From contig DIZT01000149.1 in the NCBI GenBank assembly GCA_002427975.1, forward strand, positions 38,961 through 51,216: 12,256 nucleotides of DNA, read 5' to 3'. Under the pieces are notes generated by a model. That model was given only the letters and a program-made list of their open reading frames with translations. It ran no database searches and was not told the origin of the DNA. This document shows, piece after piece, positions 7,814-12,256 of this stretch; the first letter of the stretch is position 1; every line of letters starts with the position of its first letter. Both the position numbers and the translations under genes were made by a program. The stretch is from Micrococcaceae bacterium UBA6021. GTDB lineage: Bacteria > Actinomycetota > Actinomycetes > Actinomycetales > Micrococcaceae.

Positions 7814-7834
7814 ACTTCTACAACACGTAGAAGT
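7814..7834. promoter_or_regulatory. 8+5+8 palindrome upstream of hemQ, candidate operator
   Basis: Perfect 8-base arms (ACTTCTAC at 7814-7821, GTAGAAGT at 7827-7834) flank a 5-base spacer, centred about 55 bases before the hemQ ATG. It overlaps the best -10 candidate for hemQ, where a repressor would act. It is A/T-richer than its surroundings. I could not match it to an iron (DtxR/IdeR), Rex or HrcA box. The arms could also form a short RNA stem if transcription begins further upstream. Confidence 0.5.
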
Positions 7835-7846
7835 GCTTAATGTCAC
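7817..7846 (-). promoter_or_regulatory. Possible hemQ promoter
   Basis: On the leftward strand GTGACA (7841-7846) is a reasonable -35, followed by an 18-base spacer and TGTAGA (7817-7822), a weak 3-of-6 match to the -10 consensus. Transcription would begin near 7810 and give a leader of about 40 bases. Support is the position in a 120-base gap and the overlapping palindrome; the hexamers alone are not strong. Confidence 0.28.
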
Positions 7847-7889
7847 AGGCTCGACGCAGCGTGGGCCTTGTGCCGATCCGCCACTGACG

Positions 7890-8657
7890 TCAGATCCGGC
7901 GGATCCGGGCAAAAAGGAGTCCTGCGGCTCCGGCGGACCCCACCAGTCCCACACCAAGCCAGACCTTTCCGGGTTCGGCTCCCGCTTCAGCTTCGGTGGC
8001 CGAAGCCATGTTCTCCCCGCTGGCGGGCGCGTTTCCGGGGAGCTGTGGTACCGAGACGGGCGTGGCGTTGGCGCTTTGGGCATCCTGCGTGGGCCGCTCC
8101 GCAGTGGGATCGCCGTCCTGGCCGGTGTCCTGCGTCCCGGCGGCAGGAACACCGGGCTGGCCGTTCGGCTGCGTGCCTGCCGGTGAACCGGCCGGTGACC
8201 CGGTAGCTGGGGCTTGAGACGTGCTGACCGGCGCCGGAGCGCCCGACGGCGATGGTGTGCTTTTGGGAGTCGGGGCCTGGGGAGCGGTGCCCTGGGGAGC
8301 AGCGGTGGCTGAGGAGGCCGGAGCGGACGTCGTCGCCGTGGGGGCGGGAGCGGGTGTAGCCGTGGCCGTCGGAGCGGTGGAGCCTGAGGGGGCGGGAGCC
8401 GGTTCTGGTGAGCTTGTGGATTGTTCGCCGGTACTGCCCAGGGGGCCCTTCAGCAGGCCGTTGACCCCGGAGAGGTCCCCGTCGACTGCAATCTGGGCGG
8501 GCTCGGTGGGATCAGTACTGCCATCAGCCGCCTGGGATGCCGGCACGCCGGCGGATAGGACCAGTACCGCTCCGACGGCAGCCGCTGCAGCGCCACGCCG
8601 GAGTCCCCCATGGATACTGGTCCGGGAACGGGAAAACTTGGACCTGTAAATAACCAT
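7890..8657 (-). CDS. Secreted, C-terminally membrane-anchored Pro/Ala/Ser/Thr-rich protein of unknown function
   Basis: I do not recognise this 255-residue protein as a named family. It has a signal peptide: basic residues 5-21, hydrophobic core about 22-37, likely cleavage after SQA at 43. A short less biased segment (56-74, with DLSGVNGLLKG) follows. Then comes a long Pro/Ala/Ser/Thr/Gly linker (about 80-205) with no Cys, His or Tyr, one hydrophobic segment (232-250) and a basic tail RIRRI. This predicts a stalk-like ectodomain held by one membrane helix. LPGNAP near 206 is not a sortase LPXTG motif. The ATG at 8657 has AGGG 9 bases upstream; the frame is open to 9146, but that extension is the hemG shadow. 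It sits 101 bases after hemG and 120 before hemQ, so its place among heme genes may be incidental. Lack of His, Cys and Tyr in the ectodomain argues against heme binding. Confidence 0.82.
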   Translation of the reverse strand: MVIYRSKFSRSRTSIHGGLRRGAAAAAVGAVLVLSAGVPASQAADGSTDPTEPAQIAVDGDLSGVNGLLKGPLGSTGEQSTSSPEPAPAPSGSTAPTATATPAPAPTATTSAPASSATAAPQGTAPQAPTPKSTPSPSGAPAPVSTSQAPATGSPAGSPAGTQPNGQPGVPAAGTQDTGQDGDPTAERPTQDAQSANATPVSVPQLPGNAPASGENMASATEAEAGAEPGKVWLGVGLVGSAGAAGLLFARIRRI

Positions 8658-8758
8658 AGATATCGACCCTAGCCACATCGGCGGGTGGATTGGAAACCGG
8701 AAACTGTGCCTCCGAGGGGTGCCGTCCGGGCCCATACTCCACTGAACAGGGGCGACGG

Positions 8759-10201
8759 TCAGCTGAGCAGGCTGCGAATTTCTTTTCGCGTATCGGCCAC
8801 CACGGCGGCGAGTCCGTTGCCGGCCACCCATCCGCCCACAATTCCCAGGCCGGCCTCTGCCGCGCAGAGGCTCCTGACCTCGGCCACCCGGGCTTTGTGT
8901 CCCACGGCCGCGAACGGCAGGGCGCCTTGCCACCTGACAACATCCCAGCCGACGACGTCGGTCCCCTGGACCGGGACGTCCAGCAGGGCCGAAGCGTCGC
9001 GCAAGGCCGCAGCCAGGAGGTCGGCGTCGCGGGCAGGCGCCGAGCCGTTGGATTCCGGGGCCCCGGTTGAAGTGCCGTCCAGACGGCCGTACGAGAGCCG
9101 CAGCACGTGCGTCCCGGGTCCTGCCGCCGCAGCAAGCCAATCCCACTTCGCGGTTGCATGGGTGAGGGCTTTCGCCTGGATGCCCGGCGTCTGGGGGGCT
9201 ACCAGGATCCCGGTGCCCCGCGGCCTGCGGTCAAGTTCGGGCAGGTCCACCACCAGGGTGACGAGCCGGACGTCCGGCCCGCTTTCCGGATTCCTGCCGG
9301 CGAGTGCGGGTACCGCATCCTGCAGCAGCCCGACGGCGGCCGGGCCCGGCAGCGCCACCACCAGCAGGCCGCCGTCGTACGTTGCGTCCCCGGCGGTGAC
9401 CCGCCAGCCGTCCGCTGTCCGTTCGACGGCGTCCGCAACTGTTCCGCCCAGCAGCGTGACCCCGCGGCTGCGGAGATCGCTGAGCAGGGCCGACACCAGG
9501 GTGTACATCCCGCCTTCGAGGCCGGCGACGGCGGAACCCGCCTTCGCGGCGGAGGGCTGCGGGGAACCGCGCCGCTGGGCGGCCACCGCGGCTGCGAGGG
9601 AACCGTGCTCACGGATACCCGCGCGCAGGCCCGGGGCCACCATGTCCACGTCCAGCAAGCCCGGGTCCGCGGAGTGCACCCCGCCCACCACGGGGGCCAC
9701 GAGGCGCTCCAACACCCGGCGGCCCATCCGTGCACGCACCAGCGCCGCGACGCTGGTGACGTCCGACGACGCGCCGAGCGAGGCTGGCAGGTACTTGTCC
9801 AGAGACGCCCGCAGCGAGCCGACAAATCCCAGGGTCCGCCTGACCTCCGGGTCCCAGGGGTTGGCGGGAATGCCCAGGACACCGGTCTTGGGCAGTTCGC
9901 GCGGACCGTCCGGAAGCTGCACCCAGGCCCCGCCCGGGCGCGGCGCCACAATGTTGCCGCCGAGTCCCAGTTCGCCGGCAAGCTCAGCCACGGCTGGGGA
10001 GCGTGTGGCGAACGACTCTGCACCGCTGTCCAGCGTGAGGCCGGCCACCACGTGGTTGCCCACGCAGCCGCCCCAGGATGCCGTGGCTTCCAGGACGGTC
10101 ACGGTGCGTCCGGCAGCAGCAAGCTCCCGTGCCGCCAGCAGGCCGGAGATGCCGCCGCCGAGAACGACGGCGCCCTGGGCCGGCTGCGACGAATTGTCCA
10201 C
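8759..10201 (-). CDS. hemG: Coproporphyrinogen/protoporphyrinogen III oxidase (FAD, oxygen-dependent)
   Basis: A 480-residue flavoprotein of the HemY/CgoX type (called hemG in many actinobacterial annotations). It is expected to oxidise coproporphyrinogen III to coproporphyrin III with oxygen, releasing peroxide that HemQ can use. The Rossmann motif is GGGISGLLAARELAAAG (15-31), with E38 ending the second strand for the FAD ribose. LDSGAESFATRSP is the family's substrate-side segment. GGWVAGNGLAAVVADTR (456-472) closes the FAD site. No N-terminal signal is seen. The product assignment (copro- rather than protoporphyrin) comes from the HemQ context, not from this sequence. It starts with GTG, 4 bases after the hemE stop; a GGAG (10209-10212) 7 bases upstream lies in the end of hemE. 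Confidence 0.95.
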   Translation of the reverse strand: MDNSSQPAQGAVVLGGGISGLLAARELAAAGRTVTVLEATASWGGCVGNHVVAGLTLDSGAESFATRSPAVAELAGELGLGGNIVAPRPGGAWVQLPDGPRELPKTGVLGIPANPWDPEVRRTLGFVGSLRASLDKYLPASLGASSDVTSVAALVRARMGRRVLERLVAPVVGGVHSADPGLLDVDMVAPGLRAGIREHGSLAAAVAAQRRGSPQPSAAKAGSAVAGLEGGMYTLVSALLSDLRSRGVTLLGGTVADAVERTADGWRVTAGDATYDGGLLVVALPGPAAVGLLQDAVPALAGRNPESGPDVRLVTLVVDLPELDRRPRGTGILVAPQTPGIQAKALTHATAKWDWLAAAAGPGTHVLRLSYGRLDGTSTGAPESNGSAPARDADLLAAALRDASALLDVPVQGTDVVGWDVVRWQGALPFAAVGHKARVAEVRSLCAAEAGLGIVGGWVAGNGLAAVVADTRKEIRSLLS

Positions 10202-10205
10202 GGTG

Positions 10206-11312
10206 CTACTCCGGGGAAATGGAGTGGATGAGTTCTACAACCCGGGTCAGGACCGTGGGGTCGGTTTCGGGCGGCACCCCGTGGCCTAGGTTGAGCACGT
10301 GGCCGGGCGCAGCGGCGCCGGCCGCAATGACCGCACGCACGTGGGCTTCGAGCACCTCCCAGGGCGCGGACAGCAGTGCGGGGTCGATGTTGCCTTGCAG
10401 CGGCACTGTTCCGCCCAGCCGCCGGTTGGCTTCATCCAGCGGAAGGCGGTAATCGACGCCCACCACGTCCACGCCGACGTCGCGCATGGCAACCAGGAGC
10501 TCCGAGGTTCCGGTACCGAAGTGGATCAGCGGCGCGCCGAGGTGGCGGACATGGTCCAGGGCCCGGGCTGAGGCCGGGGCCACGAATTTGGTGTAGTCGG
10601 CCAGTCCCAGCGATCCGGCCCAGGAGTCAAACAGCTGTCCGGCGGAGGCGCCGGCTTCCAGCTGGGCGCGGAGGAACATCCCGGAGGCGTCAGCGGCCCA
10701 GTTGGCCAGCGCGGTCCAGGTCTCCGGGTCCGCGTGCATCATGGTGCGCGGGCCCAGGTGGTCACGGGAGGGTTTGCCCTCCACCATGTAGGCGGCGAGG
10801 GTGAACGGGGCGCCGGCGAAGCCGATCAGCGGGGTCTTGCCCAGCTCCGCGACGGTCAGCCGCACGGCTTCGCGGATCGGTTCCAGCGCTTCCCACGTCA
10901 GTTGCGGCAGGGCGGCTACGTCCTCGGCCGTACGCACCGGCTTGTCCAGCACAGGGCCTACGCCGGGCACAATGTCCACTCCGACGCCCGCGAGTTTCAG
11001 CGGAATGACGATGTCGGAAAAGAAGATGGCAGCGTCAACGTCATGGCGCCGGACGGGCTGCAGCGTGATCTCGGAGGCCAGCTCCGGCCGCAGGCACGAG
11101 TCCAGCATGGCCACGCCCTCGCGCACCTTCAGGTATTCCGGCAGCGACCGCCCGGCCTGCCGCATGAACCACACCGGCCGCCGCGAGGGCTTGCCGCCGC
11201 GGTAGGCGGTGATGAGCGGGGAATCTGCGGTGCGGCCGTCCATCAGCGGATGGCTGGCAGCGAGGGCACCGGCAGCGGACACGGCATCGGACACGGCGGA
11301 GCTGGAAGTCAT
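10206..11312 (-). CDS. hemE: Uroporphyrinogen decarboxylase
   Basis: A 368-residue cytoplasmic enzyme that removes four acetate carboxyls from uroporphyrinogen III to give coproporphyrinogen III. RPVWFMRQAGRSLPEY (45-60) is the first family signature, with the arginines that hold the substrate. D100 in FFSDIVIP is the key aspartate, GFAGAPFTLAAYMVEG (164-179) is the second signature with Y175, and H344 is in NLGHGVPPETDP. Length is normal. The frame is open to 11399, but the ATG at 11312 is chosen because a GGGGA lies about 11 bases upstream and residues before it are not family-like. It is the first gene of the leftward block and divergent from hemA across 157 bases. A TATCTT (11343-11348, leftward) could be its -10, but I found no good -35. 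Confidence 0.96.
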   Translation of the reverse strand: MTSSSAVSDAVSAAGALAASHPLMDGRTADSPLITAYRGGKPSRRPVWFMRQAGRSLPEYLKVREGVAMLDSCLRPELASEITLQPVRRHDVDAAIFFSDIVIPLKLAGVGVDIVPGVGPVLDKPVRTAEDVAALPQLTWEALEPIREAVRLTVAELGKTPLIGFAGAPFTLAAYMVEGKPSRDHLGPRTMMHADPETWTALANWAADASGMFLRAQLEAGASAGQLFDSWAGSLGLADYTKFVAPASARALDHVRHLGAPLIHFGTGTSELLVAMRDVGVDVVGVDYRLPLDEANRRLGGTVPLQGNIDPALLSAPWEVLEAHVRAVIAAGAAAPGHVLNLGHGVPPETDPTVLTRVVELIHSISPE

Positions 11313-11429
11313 GCCATCGATTGTCCCCAAAATCGGGCCAAAAAGATAACGACAGCCTGTCACCCGCGGCGTCCCCGGGCGTGCCGTGGCAGGAATCACC
11401 CCCTTCGCCGCCGGTCCCGGCTCCCCGGG

Positions 11430-11460
11430 TTGTTCTACCGGGCTGCGAAAAAGCTATGAT
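11430..11460 (+). promoter_or_regulatory. Probable hemA promoter
   Basis: TATGAT at 11455-11460 matches five of six -10 consensus bases. TTGTTC at 11430-11435 is a possible -35, with a long 19-base spacer. The -10 ends nine bases before the hemA GTG, so transcription should start at or within about three bases of that codon and the mRNA would be leaderless or nearly so. No Shine-Dalgarno core lies between. The same 157-base gap must also hold the hemE promoter. Confidence 0.5.
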
Positions 11461-11469
11461 TGATCTGCT

Positions 11470-12256
11470 GTGGTTCTTTTTTCATTGGTGGCTACACACG
11501 CCGACATCGATCTTGAGACCGTTGCTCAACTGAGCAACGGTGCTTCCGGGATCGCCACATCCGCACTCTCCGGATCGCCGGCAGTGACGGGTGCGGTGGT
11601 GCTTGCCACCTGCAACCGCTACGAAATTTACGGCGAAGCGCCCCACGCTGACGATGTGGAAGCCGCCAGGGCGGCGCTCGTGTCCGAGATCAGCGGCCTC
11701 AGCGGACTCAACGAACAGCTGGTGTCCCGCTCCTTCAGCACCCGCACCGGCCCGGAAGTCAGCCAGCACCTTTTCGCCGTCAGCGCCGGACTGGACTCCG
11801 CCGTCGTCGGTGAACGGGAAATCGCCGGCCAGGTCCGCCGCGCACTCATCACCGCCCAGCACGAGGGCACCGCCAGCTCCGGCCTGGTCCGCCTGTTCCA
11901 GGCCGCGTCCAAGACGGCCAAGGACGTCGGGGCGCAGACCGCCCTCGGTTCCCGGGGCCTGTCCATCGTCTCCGTGGCACTGGATCTGGCCACCGATCTG
12001 TCCGAGTACCCCGACTGGTCGGCGAAGAAAGTCGTGGTGTTCGGCACCGGCGCCTACGCCGGCGCCACCATGGCGCTCCTCCGCGAACGCGGCTGCACGG
12101 ACATCTCCGTGTTCTCCTCCTCGGGCCGCGCCGAAGCGTTCGTCGCCACCCGCGGCGGAACCGCACTGGACAGCGAATCACTCCCCGAGGCCGTGGCGGC
12201 CGCCGACGTCATGATCGGCTGCAGCGGCTCCGATACCCGTGTCGAGGCTGGGGGAC
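11470..12256 (+). CDS. hemA: Glutamyl-tRNA reductase, N-terminal part (3' end outside window)
   Basis: The first 262 residues of the NADPH-dependent enzyme that reduces glutamyl-tRNA(Glu) to glutamate-1-semialdehyde, the committed step of C5 heme synthesis. C48 in [14 protein letters not shown] is the catalytic cysteine that forms the thioester. H100 begins [19 protein letters not shown] (100-118), a family signature. [26 protein letters not shown] (146-171) precedes the nucleotide-binding domain at [22 protein letters not shown] (187-208). The N-terminal strand reads [16 protein letters not shown], so the usual S-H-[KR]-[ST]-A-P motif is replaced by ATHADID. The GTG at 11470 is chosen because it begins this strand; no Shine-Dalgarno sequence precedes it, in keeping with a leaderless start. 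The frame is still open at the window edge, so C-terminal dimerisation parts are not visible. Confidence 0.95.
   Translation, partial: MVLFSLVATHADIDLETVAQLSNGASGIATSALSGSPAVTGAVVLATCNRYEIYGEAPHADDVEAARAALVSEISGLSGLNEQLVSRSFSTRTGPEVSQHLFAVSAGLDSAVVGEREIAGQVRRALITAQHEGTASSGLVRLFQAASKTAKDVGAQTALGSRGLSIVSVALDLATDLSEYPDWSAKKVVVFGTGAYAGATMALLRERGCTDISVFSSSGRAEAFVATRGGTALDSESLPEAVAAADVMIGCSGSDTRVEAGG

Noticed and set aside
7989..8040. Possible sortase anchoring (LPXTG) of the secreted protein
   Set aside because: The nearest match reads LPGNAP, lies about 25 residues before the membrane segment and has no Thr-Gly, so a sortase signal is not supported.
8658..9146. Upstream extension of the secreted protein's frame (about 163 extra codons)
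   Set aside because: The extension is Arg/Gly-rich shadow of hemG. A proper signal peptide begins at the ATG at 8657 with AGGG upstream.
8685..10289. Rightward open frame of 534 codons opposite hemG
   Set aside because: It is the longest frame in the area, but its Ser/Arg/Pro/Thr-rich composition and lack of motifs, against a full HemG on the other strand, mark it as a shadow.
11456..11533. Short frame [14 protein letters not shown]... overlapping the start of hemA, possible leader peptide
   Set aside because: Its ATG is part of the TATGAT -10 element, so the transcript from that promoter would not include it. It overlaps hemA in another frame and has no Shine-Dalgarno sequence.
1..12256. 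A new defence, mobile or otherwise undescribed multi-gene system
   Set aside because: Ten of the twelve genes are well-known heme enzymes or a transporter ATPase. No integrase, transposase, repeat array, toxin-antitoxin pair or atypical composition island was seen. Only the two embedded accessory genes lack a clear role.

Overview
The window is high-GC DNA with dense, short-spaced genes, frequent GTG/TTG starts and long spurious antisense frames. Together with the protein types (Tyr-type actinobacterial HemQ, a coproporphyrin ferrochelatase with a Cys-rich C-terminus, an actinobacterial HemA) this points to a chromosomal segment of an actinobacterium, most probably Arthrobacter or a close Micrococcaceae relative. 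The genus is an inference from remembered sequence style, not from a search.

Layout: bases 1-309 hold the 3' end of a rightward polar-amino-acid ABC transporter ATPase. It converges on a long leftward gene block across an intergenic region (310-423) dominated by a large nested hairpin that probably terminates both transcripts. From right to left the leftward block is hemE, hemG (cgoX/hemY), a gene for a secreted Pro/Ala/Thr/Ser-rich membrane-anchored protein, hemQ (chdC), hemH (cpfC), hemC, hemD, hemB, a luciferase-like flavin monooxygenase gene and hemL. At the right edge hemA is divergently transcribed from hemE and runs off the window.

How the genes work together: HemA and HemL make 5-aminolevulinate from glutamyl-tRNA. 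HemB, HemC, HemD and HemE carry it to coproporphyrinogen III. HemG oxidises that to coproporphyrin III, HemH inserts iron and HemQ decarboxylates coproheme to heme b. All nine enzymes after glutamyl-tRNA synthetase are therefore in one locus, and it is the coproporphyrin-dependent branch (HemQ present, no hemF or hemN seen). Several junctions are translationally coupled: ATGA or GTGA overlaps at hemQ/hemH, hemH/hemC and hemD/hemB, a 14-base overlap at hemC/hemD, and 4 bases between hemE and hemG.

Two non-heme genes sit inside the block: the secreted mucin-like protein between hemG and hemQ, and the flavin monooxygenase between hemB and hemL. The gap upstream of hemQ carries an 8+5+8 palindrome that overlaps a possible -10 element, so the block may be two transcription units (hemE-hemG-secreted protein, and hemQ to hemL). 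hemA appears to have a TATGAT -10 so close to its GTG start that the mRNA may be leaderless.

No tRNA, rRNA, mobile element, CRISPR array or phage gene was seen, and no gene-free stretch exceeds 300 bases. This is essentially a well-understood biosynthetic locus. The points worth a second look are the two embedded accessory genes, the hemQ-upstream palindrome, the possible leaderless hemA and the intergenic hairpins.
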